Of a DNA stretch of 31,516 bases, positions 1 to 8,564 are shown piece by piece (the first letter of the stretch is position 1; each line of letters starts with the position of its first letter). Source of the stretch: Roseibacillus sp. (GTDB lineage Bacteria > Verrucomicrobiota > Verrucomicrobiae > Verrucomicrobiales > Akkermansiaceae); contig PBNG01000005.1 of NCBI GenBank assembly GCA_002723015.1, positions 1-31,516 of the forward strand, given 5' to 3'. A program made the translations under genes and the position numbers. Under the pieces are notes generated by a model. That model was not told the DNA's origin. It searched no databases and worked only from the letters and a program-made list of their open reading frames with translations.

Positions 1-307
1 CGCCCATCAAGATTACCAGTAGCAGTTTGAGATGCATCCAGTAGCCGGTACCCGGTGCGCCGGCGCCGATAGCGATGATGAGCAGTATACCGGTGACAAA
101 GGAGATAATCATTGCGGGGTTCATAATGACGCGCAGTAGTTTGCGCTCCATTACCTTAAAAATCTCGTCAGCTTCGGAGCCGGGGGTGACCTGGCAGTGG
201 TAGACGTAAAGACGTGGCAGGTAGAAGATGCCAACCATCCAGGAGATAACAAAAATGATGTGGATGGCTTTTAGCCATAGGTAGTACTGGCTGAGGAGTT
301 CATTCAT
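1..307 (-). CDS. hemJ: HemJ-type protoporphyrinogen IX oxidase, N-terminal part (cut by window edge)
   Basis: The first 102 residues run from an ATG at 305-307 off the left edge. HemJ is an integral membrane protein of the UPF0093 family that oxidises protoporphyrinogen IX to protoporphyrin IX in haem synthesis. The N-terminus reads LWLKAIHIIFVISWMVGIFY, followed by LPRLYVYH, which is the family's hallmark: a conserved His in the first membrane helix, then the PRL-x-VYH turn. A second hydrophobic segment (about residues 61-80) and the start of a third (from about residue 91) follow. A competing ATG at 301-303 gives only ten codons and can be dismissed. It is the only clearly intact gene in the first 2.3 kb; the two genes upstream of it are decayed. 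Family assignment is confident; intactness beyond the edge is unknown. Confidence 0.9.
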   Translation of the reverse strand, partial: MNELLSQYYLWLKAIHIIFVISWMVGIFYLPRLYVYHCQVTPGSEADEIFKVMERKLLRVIMNPAMIISFVTGILLIIAIGAGAPGTGYWMHLKLLLVILMG

Positions 308-421
308 GTGATAAGGCCTTTCGGCGGGTGGACTAATTTTTGCGGGGGAATAAGCAGAGATCTTGAAGACGGGCGTCCAGAAGAAAATAAAGGATGGAAA
401 AGAGGGATATCAGGAGCCCGT

Positions 422-891
422 TTACGTCCCGATTTCCAACAGGTCTTCTTCGTGGGCGAAGTGCTGGGCGTAGAATTTTGATCGGGGCAGGCCTGACGAG
501 TCGCGCAGGGTGTAGATTTCGAGTCGCGTGAGAAATTTTTCAAAGGGATCCTCATCGATCTACAGGCGGGCCAGGCCGACGGCGCAGTAGCGCGGTTCCA
601 GTACTTCTTCGATTTGGAGACGCAGCGGTCTGCCCAACTAGCGGGTGGCGAAGCAAGCCACGTGTGTGGCCAGGCCGTTCCCATTGTGCTGGCGCTAGTA
701 AGAGCCGACCAGATATAATAGCTCAATTTCAATACCGGTTTTCTCCAGCTTTTCGTGCACCGTGGCCCGTGCCGTGGATTCGCCGTTCTCAATGTGCCCA
801 CTGGGCAGACATCAGATCTCGAGTTTTCGCGTTTAGTGAGCAGGATTTTGCCATCGTCTATCACGGCGGCCCAGGCGTCCAGAGCGATCAT
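422..891 (-). pseudogene. NUDIX hydrolase, decayed (frameshift and several stops)
   Basis: NUDIX enzymes hydrolyse nucleoside diphosphates linked to other groups. The frame opening at 891 reads MIALDAWAAVIDDGKILLTK, a normal NUDIX first strand. Near 800 the homology moves to another frame, which carries the Nudix box as GHIENGES then VHEKLEKTGIE; the usual RE-x2-EE core is already changed (R to H, E to K). That frame continues to a TAA at 422-424 and includes a TGA just before the box and three TAG codons (in the contexts GSY*RQHNG, ATR*LGRP and ARL*IDEDPF). About 155 codons is the normal family length, so the gene is complete in extent but inactivated. It lies 13 bases after the stop of the decayed gene upstream, so both were probably one transcript leading toward hemJ. 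The pseudogene call is firm; the exact substrate class is not readable. Confidence 0.8.
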
Positions 892-904
892 ATCAGCGTT
901 GTCC

Positions 905-1540
905 TTATTTGCAAGCGCGCATTGTCTCCAGTGTGGCAGTGTGGACGGCGTAAATCTCGTGGTCTTGCAGGTCGATGGTAATGGCGGGTATAGAGCGGAG
1001 AGCAGGGGTGGCCCGGAAAGAGCGCGGCGTAAAATGGGCAGGCGGCGAGATCAGAGCCGACGAGGTTGGAGTAACTCGGGTCCTTGCCGTGGAGTAGGAT
1101 ATCAGGGTGTTCCTGAAGGCAGCGCTGCCAGGCCAGGCCCGCCAGCACCACGATCGCGCCAGTTGCGTTATTCTTCTGGACACAGACCGTGCTGAGGGCG
1201 TCTTGGGTTTGGGGAGCGTTGCGGCGCGCCCAGATCATGTAGAGGACCCCGTGCAGACGCCGGCTTTGCGTATGAGAGCGTCGGAGTCGTGGATATTCTC
1301 GAGGCAGCAGGCGGAGTTTTTGATCGGTAGGGTGCTCTGCTCCTGCAGCCCCATGTCGTCGAAGCGCTGCGATTGCATGCGTTCTAGGGCCTCGCCTTTG
1401 TTGAGATGCGTGCGCAGCGGGGCGCTGCTGACGCTGATGAGTTCGCACCCCAAATCGCCCTTGCTGCCGGCCGTGACCTGTTGTTTTACTAGACCCGGCA
1501 GGTCGTTGCGGGCGATGAAGCGCGCGCGCGTTTTGGCCAT
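905..1540 (-). pseudogene. Decayed gene of unknown function upstream of the NUDIX remnant
   Basis: An ATG at 1538-1540 with an AGGA about 6 bases upstream opens a frame of about 100 codons starting MAKTRARFIARNDLPGLVKQ. Protein-like sequence then changes frame twice: a middle stretch containing ATGAIVVLAGLAW and GKDPSYSNLVGSDLAACPFY, then a last stretch containing AITIDLQDHEIYAVHTATLE that ends at TAA 905-907. Joined, the three pieces give a protein of roughly 210 residues. I do not recognise the family. Composition, third-position bias and the close 13-base spacing to the NUDIX remnant support a former gene rather than chance. It could be frameshifted by assembly error instead of decay, but its neighbour is plainly decayed as well. 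Confidence 0.55.
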
Positions 1541-2332
1541 AGTCCATCCTCGCGTTGGGCAACCTTCAACTTAAACACCATCTCCCACCGCGCCAATAGG
1601 AGAGGGTGTTTGACACTGGCGCGCGCGTTTATTAAACTGCACGTCACCTATATCCATACGCGACGAATAAAACCTCCAGCAAGGAGCTGTTTTGTGGTTT
1701 TGGGTTGGATAGCCCGATTTCGCCTGCAGTAACTCCCTTCCATCAGATCCAGTCTTCCCAAACCCTTTACCTGACAGCCGGGATCTATCCTCAGCTCTGC
1801 CCTGACTCTGAAAGAACCTCTGTGGTGCGTGGGTGAGCTTTAGTGGAATTTCGTAACTTGGGCGAATTTGGATATTTAGCGATCTTATCGTCTCTGTCAC
1901 CACAAGCGCACGCAAAGGGGGATGGTGAGTATAGGACTAGTCGCCGAATACGTCGCCTCAGATGCTTTATTTAATCTGGATAATGGAAAATTTTGGGGAG
2001 GCTTGGAGGTTCGACTCATTCAGTAGGGCGGACTTGGCGGATCAATCCCTTGACCTACCTAGCGTCTACAGAGAGCTCCTCCGACCGCTCAGCGGAACCG
2101 TTGGCAAGGGCCTACCGGACTACCGAGCCGCACTATGGCGCCCCGCCGATCGTCCTACGAGCGGGCTGGGTTACTACTGCTTATCAACGCGCTGTGCGAG
2201 CGCGGAGTCTTCGATGGACGTGCCCTAATTTTCATGCGGCTCGAAATATCCCCCTCCAGTGATCCGATTTTGCTGCGGTTGTTCTGAGTTTTGTCTACGT
2301 GCAAAACGCATATCCCAGACGAGGCGCACTGT
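1541..2332. other. Gene-free stretch between the decayed cluster and the first dehydratase
   Basis: Open frames of 88-141 codons exist here on both strands, but none has a recognisable domain, a good ribosome site or consistent codon use, and they overlap each other. I see no tRNA, repeat array or clear terminator. The stretch probably holds the promoter of the MR/MLE gene at 2333 and eroded sequence that can no longer be identified. Confidence 0.4.
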
Positions 2333-3532
2333 ATGAAAATCACTAAAACTGAAGTCTTCGTCCTTGGCGATCCCCCGCTTGGCGAAGGTCCCACCGATGG
2401 CTCGCGCATCGACGGTCTATCTTTTGTACGCGTCCATACTGACGAGGGTCTGACCGGCCTATCAGAGATCTTCTGCGTGCCGCCCGGCGTGGCCAGAGCG
2501 GTGCTCGACGGGCCCGAATCGCTGTTCGGCCGGCTGCTCGTCGGCGAAGACCCGATCCACCCTGAGCGTTTGTGGACCAAGCTCTACAACAGTATGCTGC
2601 ACGGCAACCGCCGCGGCTGGGTGATTATCTGTCTGGGCGCGGTGGATGTGGCGCTGTGGGATCTCTACGGCAAGGCGCTCGCTAGGCCCGTGTGGCAGCT
2701 ATTGGGTGGGGTCGAACGCTCGAACCACCAGATCACCGACGAGGCCCAGCGCTGCGAAGCCGTCCCTTATTGCACCATCGTCTCCGATGAGTGGGACCGC
2801 GAGAGCGTGTTGCGCCAGCAGGTCGAGCGTGCTGTGGCACTGCACGAGCTGGGCTATCGCGGCTTTAAGATTGAGCCGATGCGGCAGCCGCGCGAGGTAA
2901 TAGTCGAGCTGACGCGCCGGACGCGTGAGGCGGTGGGGCCGGAGGCGATGCTGGCCGTGGATGTCGGCTACTTGTGGAATGACGTGGGCGAGGCCTGCGC
3001 CACCATCGAAGAGGCGGCGCAGTATGACCTGCTTTTTTTCGAGACCCCCTTCCCTGTCGATTCGGTTGATGCGTATGCCGAGCTAACCGCGCGGATCTCG
3101 GTGCCTATCGCCATCGGCGAGCATACCACTACACGCTGGGAGTTTTTGCAGCTGATGGATCAGGGCGGTATAATGGTCGTTCAGCCTTATATAACTACGT
3201 GCGGCGGGCTGAGCGAAGCCAAGCGCATTGTCGATCTGGCGCAACCACGCGGGGTTTTGGTGTGTCCGGGCAACTGGTCGACTCACGTCCTGGGCACGGC
3301 GACATTGCACCTAGCGGCCTATTCGCCGCTCACGCCCTACTACGAGAGCGCGCCGGCGGATGTCTATTGGTCGCCGTTGCGCAAGGCGTTGCAGGCGGTA
3401 GCGCCGACGGTTGTCGATGGCGCGGTGGCTTGGCCGGATGCGCCGGGGATCGGTTTTGAATTGCCGGCGTATCTGGAGGAAGAGTTCAAGGTCGGTGGCG
3501 AGGGCTGGGCATACCACGAGCCACAGGACTAG
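2333..3532 (+). CDS. Enolase-superfamily (MR/MLE) sugar-acid dehydratase-like protein
   Basis: A 399-residue protein of the mandelate racemase/muconate lactonizing family; members abstract a proton next to a carboxylate with Mg2+, most often dehydrating aldonic or uronic acids. The ATG at 2333 (MKITKTEVFVLGDP) is chosen over an upstream TTG because homologues begin with MKI. The N-terminal capping domain covers about residues 1-125 and the TIM barrel about 130-370. Metal ligands look present: D210 in LAVDVGY, E237 in FFETPFP and E263 in AIGEHTTT. K179 stands in FKIEP, where many members have KxK, and H318 in NWSTHVLG could be the opposing acid/base. The usual Asp partner of that His is not obvious (QPYITTCGG). 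Substrate is unknown. Its TAG stop overlaps the last codon of the converging dehydrogenase remnant. Confidence 0.88.
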   Translation: MKITKTEVFVLGDPPLGEGPTDGSRIDGLSFVRVHTDEGLTGLSEIFCVPPGVARAVLDGPESLFGRLLVGEDPIHPERLWTKLYNSMLHGNRRGWVIICLGAVDVALWDLYGKALARPVWQLLGGVERSNHQITDEAQRCEAVPYCTIVSDEWDRESVLRQQVERAVALHELGYRGFKIEPMRQPREVIVELTRRTREAVGPEAMLAVDVGYLWNDVGEACATIEEAAQYDLLFFETPFPVDSVDAYAELTARISVPIAIGEHTTTRWEFLQLMDQGGIMVVQPYITTCGGLSEAKRIVDLAQPRGVLVCPGNWSTHVLGTATLHLAAYSPLTPYYESAPADVYWSPLRKALQAVAPTVVDGAVAWPDAPGIGFELPAYLEEEFKVGGEGWAYHEPQD

Positions 3533-3784
3533 TGTCGCTGAGATAGTGCCGCCCTCAGCTGCCTGACTAGGTCGTCGCCCGGCGTAAAGGGCAACTCGAC
3601 CGGGTCGGTGCTCCAAAGCCCTGACGCAGGCGTCATGCCGCAACGAGCTTCGATAAAAGGTCTCGCACGCGATGCATATCGGCACGGCACGTATCTTGGA
3701 CAGCACCTCGTTTTCTCCGAGTTGGGGATCGGCTACTGCGACCGCAACCCCCTGGTACTCTCCCAGCACGGTAGCGACTTTCAC
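3529..3784 (-). pseudogene. Zinc-type alcohol dehydrogenase, N-terminal remnant
   Basis: A GTG start at 3782-3784 overlaps the TGA of the deacetylase gene (GTGA), the arrangement of a translationally coupled partner. The reading begins VKVATVLGEYQGVAVAVADP then QLGENEVLSKIRAVPICI, a standard GroES-like start of a medium-chain dehydrogenase (the PxPGxxEVLVKV pattern). Homology stops after about 40 residues. A different frame then reads LWSTDPVELPFTPGDDLVRQ and ends with a TAG at 3529-3531 that overlaps the stop of the converging MR/MLE gene. The simplest reading is an internal deletion plus a frameshift that joined the dehydrogenase start to an unrelated or distal C-terminus. An intact family member needs about 340 residues; here there are about 84. 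Confidence 0.65.
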
Positions 3785-4539
3785 GGCGATGACGCCCGGC
3801 GCTCATCAATATAATCAGCGACATTGATGAGAGTATCGGTCCAGATGCGGTCGCGGTTGTAGTCTAGGTAGGAGCACAACTCGCGTAAGGCATTCGTAGC
3901 GACGGCGAGGTGATCACCTCCCACGCCATGCATGCAGATGACGCCCCAGTGGCCTTGGGTAATCGCACCCTCGGCATAGGCGATCATATCCGCGCCCGAA
4001 TGTCTTTCCGCCGCGAAGGACCAGATATAGGAAAGGTCGATTACCCGGGGGTCGTTGGGTCGCTCGCCGCGGCCACGGGCTGCTTTGAACCGCTTGGCGA
4101 CTACTGGCACATAGGACTGTCTGTGGGTGCCGGCGCCCACATAGGACTGGTAACAGGGATAGCAGAAGCTGCGATTGCCGCCCTGCTCGGGAAAATGATC
4201 GTCGAGGGCTACGGTGCACTGATCGATAGTTTGCTCGATGTCGGTTAGTGCCAGCTCTTCCAAGCAATAGCCGTCCTTGCGGAAGCCAAAATTGCAGGAG
4301 CATGGATGGTCTGCGGTGTGGTTGCCCATTTCGTGTCCGTTGCGGCTCGCCTGCTGCCAGCGCGGCAGATTTTCCTCCCAGGCGGTGCTGCGCCCGGGAT
4401 TGACGTAAAAAGTTCCCTTCAGCCCGCAGTTGTCCAGACACGGCAGGGCGTTGTTTAGCTGGCTAAGGGCATTGTCGTCGAAGGTCAGCGAGATGGCGCC
4501 CTGAATAGCGGTGGGCCAAAATTCGGATGCGCGGTTCAT
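3781..4539 (-). CDS. Polysaccharide deacetylase (NodB homology domain)
   Basis: A 252-residue carbohydrate esterase family 4-like protein, a metal-dependent N- or O-deacetylase of sugars. The first NodB motif is SLTFDDN (catalytic/metal Asp pair at D21-D22; the usual following Gly is Asn), and the metal-binding motif is H74-TAD-H78 in MGNHTADHP. The N-terminal part, through TFYVNPGR, matches the start of the NodB barrel. There is no signal peptide, so the protein is probably cytoplasmic and may act on a small sugar or cofactor rather than on cell wall. It starts 30 bases after the PhyH gene stops and overlaps the start of the dehydrogenase remnant by four bases, so the three form one unit. 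Unusually cysteine-rich near residues 80-95 and 130. Family assignment is good; substrate unknown. Confidence 0.85.
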   Translation of the reverse strand: MNRASEFWPTAIQGAISLTFDDNALSQLNNALPCLDNCGLKGTFYVNPGRSTAWEENLPRWQQASRNGHEMGNHTADHPCSCNFGFRKDGYCLEELALTDIEQTIDQCTVALDDHFPEQGGNRSFCYPCYQSYVGAGTHRQSYVPVVAKRFKAARGRGERPNDPRVIDLSYIWSFAAERHSGADMIAYAEGAITQGHWGVICMHGVGGDHLAVATNALRELCSYLDYNRDRIWTDTLINVADYIDERRASSP

Positions 4540-4569
4540 GAGCGTCCTGTTAAAGATAGGCGAGAGCGG

Positions 4570-5319
4570 TTAGAGCGCTGCCCCAAACGCCTTGGCAAAG
4601 GCGCGCGACTTGGGGTTGAGCACTGAGTAGAAGGCGCGAGTTTCCGAGTCGGGGTGTTCGCGCCAGAGGCGGGCTGGGAATGTAGTGTGATTGCTCAGGT
4701 TGGGCTGGTCCTGCCGGCCGTAGTAGATCTGCACTGTTTTGCGCTCTTGTTGCGTGGGCCGGATAGTCGCTGTGTGCAGTACTGAGAGATTGAATAATAC
4801 CACGGTGCCGGCTAGACCGTGGAGGTCGATGATACCGCCGCGTTGGAGCTGAGCCTCTTTGTCGAGAATGGGAGCGTCGGCGGTTTCGGGTGAGATGGAG
4901 AAGCAATGGGTGGACTCATCGACGTCAGTCAGGTAAATCATGGCATGGACATAGGCGGTGCGCAAGGGATGTTCTTCCCAATGGGGGCGGTCGCGATGCC
5001 AATGCTGCCAGCCCTCGCCGTCATAGGGGGCCATGTGGCGCAGGCAGGCTTCGGATAGGCACAACGGACCGCCAAGGATTGCTTCGGTAGGAGCGAGGAT
5101 TCGCGGGTGACGGATGATTTCATCGACCCCAGGCCAGGTGATGAGGGGATCGCAGTTGACCGTCTGGTAGGCGCTGTCGAGAGAGTGCCACATGGCGCGC
5201 CATTCTTTGCGGTCGTGGTCGAAAGCGGCGCGGAAGCGGGTGGCGTCCTGGGGGGAGAACAGCTGGCCGAGGAGGAGATAGCCGTTTTGATGGAAGAAGG
5301 TGTGGTCTTGAGCGTTCAT
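4570..5319 (-). CDS. Phytanoyl-CoA dioxygenase (PhyH) family oxygenase
   Basis: A 249-residue Fe(II)/2-oxoglutarate oxygenase. PhyH proteins hydroxylate, and sometimes halogenate or epimerise, small molecules while converting 2-oxoglutarate to succinate. The double-stranded beta-helix carries H108-x-D110 in WQHWHRDRPHW, and the distal His is H182 in SVLHTATIRPTQ, with R193 likely binding 2-oxoglutarate. Within this window its closest relative is the PhyH at 22224: both have a run like ESTHCFSISPE after a YLTDVD or YLDDVD strand. First gene of a three-gene minus-strand unit with the deacetylase and dehydrogenase remnant. The ATG at 5317-5319 has no strong ribosome site. Substrate unknown. Confidence 0.9.
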   Translation of the reverse strand: MNAQDHTFFHQNGYLLLGQLFSPQDATRFRAAFDHDRKEWRAMWHSLDSAYQTVNCDPLITWPGVDEIIRHPRILAPTEAILGGPLCLSEACLRHMAPYDGEGWQHWHRDRPHWEEHPLRTAYVHAMIYLTDVDESTHCFSISPETADAPILDKEAQLQRGGIIDLHGLAGTVVLFNLSVLHTATIRPTQQERKTVQIYYGRQDQPNLSNHTTFPARLWREHPDSETRAFYSVLNPKSRAFAKAFGAAL

Positions 5320-5378
5320 GGGTTAGTTAGTCCAGTATACGTGGCAGGCGAGAGGGGATACTCCTTACTTATTCTTCA

Positions 5379-5396
5379 GATCGCAATTCAGCGATC
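5379..5396. repeat. Short palindrome upstream of the PhyH gene
   Basis: GATCGC, six bases, GCGATC: a perfect 6-base inverted repeat about 60 bases upstream of the PhyH start at 5319. Size and position suit a dimeric repressor's operator, but such a palindrome can occur by chance. No promoter could be placed with confidence next to it. Confidence 0.25.
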
Positions 5397-5716
5397 CTCT
5401 GCGTCGTACCTTGCTATGTTTTCTTCCAGTGAAATCCGGGGCACCAGCCGCTGCGAGTATCTCCCTGGCCCTCCGGTCGGTAATTAAGTGCTCGACGCAA
5501 AGGCCTTGCTTATGTGGGTGCATTCTCGCTAGTGTGGTAAGATAGCAAAGATCTCATTATGGGATAATGGCGAGATTTCTAGCGTCGCTCTCCGTTAGCC
5601 TTTCTGCCCTCCGGCGCGTTGTGCAGATACCAGGGGCACACAGAACCGCGCCACCCCAGGCTTTGGCCAGCCAGACTTCCAGCAGGGAGCAGTAGAATCG
5701 ACATCTCTTCTGCCCA
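5397..5716. other. Gene-free stretch between two minus-strand units
   Basis: About 320 bases between the PhyH promoter region and the stop of the next gene. The only frame across it is an overlapping shadow of the gene at 5717-6592 with no recognisable domain. I see no terminator hairpin with a T-run. It may carry the 3' untranslated part of the 5717-6592 gene and the promoter of the PhyH unit. Confidence 0.3.
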
Positions 5717-6592
5717 TCAGCGCACAAACCAGCGCACAGGATGGCGCCGGTCTTCGTCACTAAAAGCCAGCGCGTAGGGATCGCAGCGGCGATAGACAAT
5801 AGTCCCGTCGGTGCGCAATAGCAGCCAGCCGAAGTCCCAGTCTCCGCTGCCAAACTGCATCGGGATGTCTGGCCGTACGCGGATCAAAGGATGCGAGCCA
5901 GCAATAAATAGCTTTTGCTCGGTGTAGTAATAGCCCGAGCCGGTCTGCGCGAAGACTTCGTGTTCTAAACCATCACCAATATCGCCACACAGACCGCCGA
6001 TCCCGACCTTGATTGCCGTGCCGTCGGCAAAGGCAGCGGCTAAAGCGTCGATCGAGCCGGACAACACTTGCCCCTGCGCATCGTGGTGCAGCACTTCCCG
6101 CCAGGAATCATCGACGTAGAAGTGGTAGGCGTCGAAGTCGTAGATGAAGTTCTGGCTGGGGGCGTTGGTATCGGTATCGAATTGGCCGAATAGGTTGTAT
6201 TTGGGCATCATCGCATCCGTCGCTTCTGGCGTCGAGCCAGGCTCCCGTCTGTCTAAATGGGGCCGACCGATGGCTTGGTGCCCGTCTTGGTTATAAAGAA
6301 AAAAAGACATCGACGGTCGCGGCCCGAAGCCGTCGGGCAAGGAGACAGGCTGACGCAAATTCATCAGCCCAGCGGTCCAGCGGTCGTCAATGAGATAGGT
6401 CACCGCAAATTCAGCGACTTCGCGCACCAACTCGTCGCTTGAAGAATGTACATCAATGTGCTCGTTGTGACGGAATTCGGTATAGATGCGTAGGTCGGCG
6501 CCGTGGCGGATGGCGTCGGCGAGCACACTTTCGCTGCCGGCGACGACTTGGCGTGCGGAGTCTAAGGCGAGGGCGCGGGTCCAGTGGCTCAC
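5717..6592 (-). CDS. Conserved-looking protein of unknown function
   Basis: A 291-residue soluble protein beginning with a GTG (VSHWTRALALDSARQVV). I do not recognise the family. Visible features: a charged, His-rich stretch YTEFRHNEHIDVHSSSDELV (about residues 37-56); MSFFLYNQDGHQAI (about 95-108), which has a beta-strand pattern; a DFDAYHFYVDDSWREVLHHD region (about 152-171) like a catalytic or metal-binding loop; and an aromatic C-terminus, FGSGDWDFGWLLLRTDG then YRRCDPYALAF. No signal peptide or membrane segment. The alternating strand pattern and many aromatics suggest a beta-rich, lipocalin- or beta-barrel-like fold, but that is a guess. It lies 130 bases downstream of the exporter gene in the same direction. 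Codon use resembles the intact neighbours, so it is likely a real gene. Confidence 0.75.
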   Translation of the reverse strand: MSHWTRALALDSARQVVAGSESVLADAIRHGADLRIYTEFRHNEHIDVHSSSDELVREVAEFAVTYLIDDRWTAGLMNLRQPVSLPDGFGPRPSMSFFLYNQDGHQAIGRPHLDRREPGSTPEATDAMMPKYNLFGQFDTDTNAPSQNFIYDFDAYHFYVDDSWREVLHHDAQGQVLSGSIDALAAAFADGTAIKVGIGGLCGDIGDGLEHEVFAQTGSGYYYTEQKLFIAGSHPLIRVRPDIPMQFGSGDWDFGWLLLRTDGTIVYRRCDPYALAFSDEDRRHPVRWFVR

Positions 6593-6721
6593 GGGAGATC
6601 TTTCGTTGCGCTCACTAGCTCTACGGCGCTATGTGATTGGTTGGGACCGCAGCATTCGAGGCAGTAGACAGCGCAGATGTGGGAGTGGCAAGTAACTTGA
6701 AACGCGATGGGCAAGTTCATA

Positions 6722-7645
6722 TTAGTTTCTGCCCAGAGAGCAGCACATAGAGCCGACGACGACGAAGACGGCACCGGCGCTAGCGAGCTCGTTAAGCGGG
6801 TCCATGGGGACCAGGGTTGGGTCATGGAGGGCGAGGAGCCTCATCATGCCGATAGTGATCAACGGCGTCAATGCGACAAGTGCGCCCATGCGCGAGGCTT
6901 CCATGCGCTTTAGCGACTCGGCGAAGCTAAGGTAGGAAATTAGGGTGAAGACGACCGAGCAGGCGAGCAGGAGCAAAGCTACGATTGATAACTCAAACGC
7001 GCGGCTGGGGCTGGCCAGCGGCAAAAAGAGCAGGGCACCCGACCAGTAGACCAGCGCCATAATCGAGGCCGAAGGCAAATGGCGTAGCAGAGCTTTTTGC
7101 ACCAGCATGAAAATACCCCACAGGATGGCTGAGACGAATACTAGCCACACGCCCTGGCCGTAGCCGCCGATCAGGGACAACAGTTCGCTAAAGTGCTGGT
7201 TAAAAAAGAGGATCATCCCGACGACGAGTACGCCGACCCCTAGCCACTGCAGGCGACCGAAGGGTTCTTTGAAAAGGATCAGTCCGCCCAGCAGTACAAA
7301 CATCGGCGAGGTTTGCATGACGATTTGCGCCGACCCAGGCGAGATGCGGTGCAAACCCATTAAGTAGGTAAGATAGTTACCGCAAAGCCCCAAGACGCAG
7401 ACAATCGCCAGTACTAGTGCTGCGCCGCGCAGGCGGAAGGGCGAGGCCAAGCCATAACGATAGGAAATAATGGGTACCAGCAGAGCACCAGCGAGTAGGA
7501 AGCGGTACCAGGTGATGGTAAAAGGGTCGAGCGATAGCAACAGCAGCTTGAGTACTAGCGGGAGCGCTCCCCACAGCAGCAGGGTAAGGGCAGCGAGGCC
7601 GAGGCCGAGCCAGGAGTTTTCGCTGCGGTCGTTTAAGGGTATCAA
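6722..7645 (-). CDS. EamA/DMT-family transporter
   Basis: A 307-residue integral membrane protein of the drug/metabolite transporter superfamily, usually an exporter of amino acids, metabolites or drugs. Two EamA repeats are visible: residues about 12-147 (LGLAALTLLLWGALPLVLKL through GVLVVGMILFF) and about 165-303 (GVWLVFVSAILWGIFMLVQK to the C-terminus), giving ten predicted helices. The conserved end of repeat one (LILFKEPFGRLQWLGVGVLV) is typical; in repeat two the usual Glu-Pro pair is not obvious. It starts 26 bases after the PhyH gene upstream, so the two are likely co-transcribed; it may export the product of, or supply substrate to, that pathway. Ends LGRN-TAA without any tail domain. 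Confidence 0.88.
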   Translation of the reverse strand: MIPLNDRSENSWLGLGLAALTLLLWGALPLVLKLLLLSLDPFTITWYRFLLAGALLVPIISYRYGLASPFRLRGAALVLAIVCVLGLCGNYLTYLMGLHRISPGSAQIVMQTSPMFVLLGGLILFKEPFGRLQWLGVGVLVVGMILFFNQHFSELLSLIGGYGQGVWLVFVSAILWGIFMLVQKALLRHLPSASIMALVYWSGALLFLPLASPSRAFELSIVALLLLACSVVFTLISYLSFAESLKRMEASRMGALVALTPLITIGMMRLLALHDPTLVPMDPLNELASAGAVFVVVGSMCCSLGRN

Positions 7646-7671
7646 TACGCCGATAGCCAGGCCCGTAGAAT

Positions 7672-8472
7672 CTATCGGTCCTGGATAGCTCGTTCGTGCC
7701 GTTCAATGGCGGCGATGACGTCCTCGTCGCTCCACCCCTCGTTCGGCGGACCCAGTTTTTCTTCTACTTCGGGCAGGACAACTGTATTGCCGGCGGCGAC
7801 AAAGGCGTAGATCAGCGCCCAGCGCGACTGCTGGCTGAGGTTGGGGTCGGAGGCGTGGAGGATATTGCCGTGGAAGTAGAGCGCCGATCCGGGCTGTAGC
7901 TCGCAGTGGACTTCGTCCATTTCGTCCAGAGCCAGTGCGACGCGCTGTGGGTCGGCGATGAGTTGCGAACCTGATGATATGTGTTCGAGGCGGCCGAGCT
8001 GGTTGGAATCTTTGACCACGCGCAGGCAACCGTTGTCGCGGTTGGCCGGGTCTAAGGCGAGCATAACCGAGCAGAAGCTGGGGCGAAAGAATTCTTTGTA
8101 ATGATAGCCGTAATCTTGATGGTACTGCCAGCCCCCAGTTTGTGGGTTCTTGAGCGTCGCCAGATGGTAATAGTGGCGGACCTTGTCACCGAAGAGTTGC
8201 TCCAGGGGCGCGGTGAGCCGCTGGCTCCGGGCGACGGCACTATGGGTGTCGTCGTCGAGGGTGGGCGTGTAAACTAGGCGAGTGTCGATGCCGCTGGTGC
8301 CGCCTCGAGTATTCTCGTCGTAGTTACTGTTGAACTTGGCACGCTCAGCGATGCTGGAATCGGTAGCGGTGATCGCACGAATGCGAGCCGCCTCGTCGTT
8401 AGTAAACAGGTTTTCGACGATGAGGTAGCCGTGGGTATGGAAATGGGCGATCTGGTCTGCGGTCAAGAGCAT
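7672..8472 (-). CDS. Phytanoyl-CoA dioxygenase (PhyH) family oxygenase
   Basis: A 266-residue Fe(II)/2-oxoglutarate oxygenase. The iron triad is H118 and D120 (GWQYHQDYGYHY) with H206 in HGNILHASDPN, and R217 follows as the likely 2-oxoglutarate anchor. The pattern GGWQYHQDYGYHY, PGSALYFHGNILHASDPN places it near the ectoine-hydroxylase-like branch of the family, which acts on free small molecules rather than CoA esters. The N-terminus LTADQIAHFHTHGYLIVENL is the family's typical opening, so the ATG at 8470-8472 is well supported although the ribosome site is weak. It sits between an MR/MLE dehydratase upstream and the EamA transporter downstream, all in one direction. Substrate unknown. Confidence 0.92.
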   Translation of the reverse strand: MLLTADQIAHFHTHGYLIVENLFTNDEAARIRAITATDSSIAERAKFNSNYDENTRGGTSGIDTRLVYTPTLDDDTHSAVARSQRLTAPLEQLFGDKVRHYYHLATLKNPQTGGWQYHQDYGYHYKEFFRPSFCSVMLALDPANRDNGCLRVVKDSNQLGRLEHISSGSQLIADPQRVALALDEMDEVHCELQPGSALYFHGNILHASDPNLSQQSRWALIYAFVAAGNTVVLPEVEEKLGPPNEGWSDEDVIAAIERHERAIQDR

Positions 8473-8564
8473 GGGATCTAATTAACAGTACAAAGGTATC
8501 GCGCTCAAGGATGAATTATTTGTACTCGCCAAGATCTGATTTTACAACGGAGCACTATCATGCG

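Noticed and set aside
1571..2262. Open frames of 88-141 codons on both strands
   Set aside because: They overlap one another, have no ribosome site, no recognisable family and irregular composition.
4137..4441. Alternative frame with Arg- and Gln-rich protein over the deacetylase
   Set aside because: Shadow of the NodB gene, which holds the true motifs.
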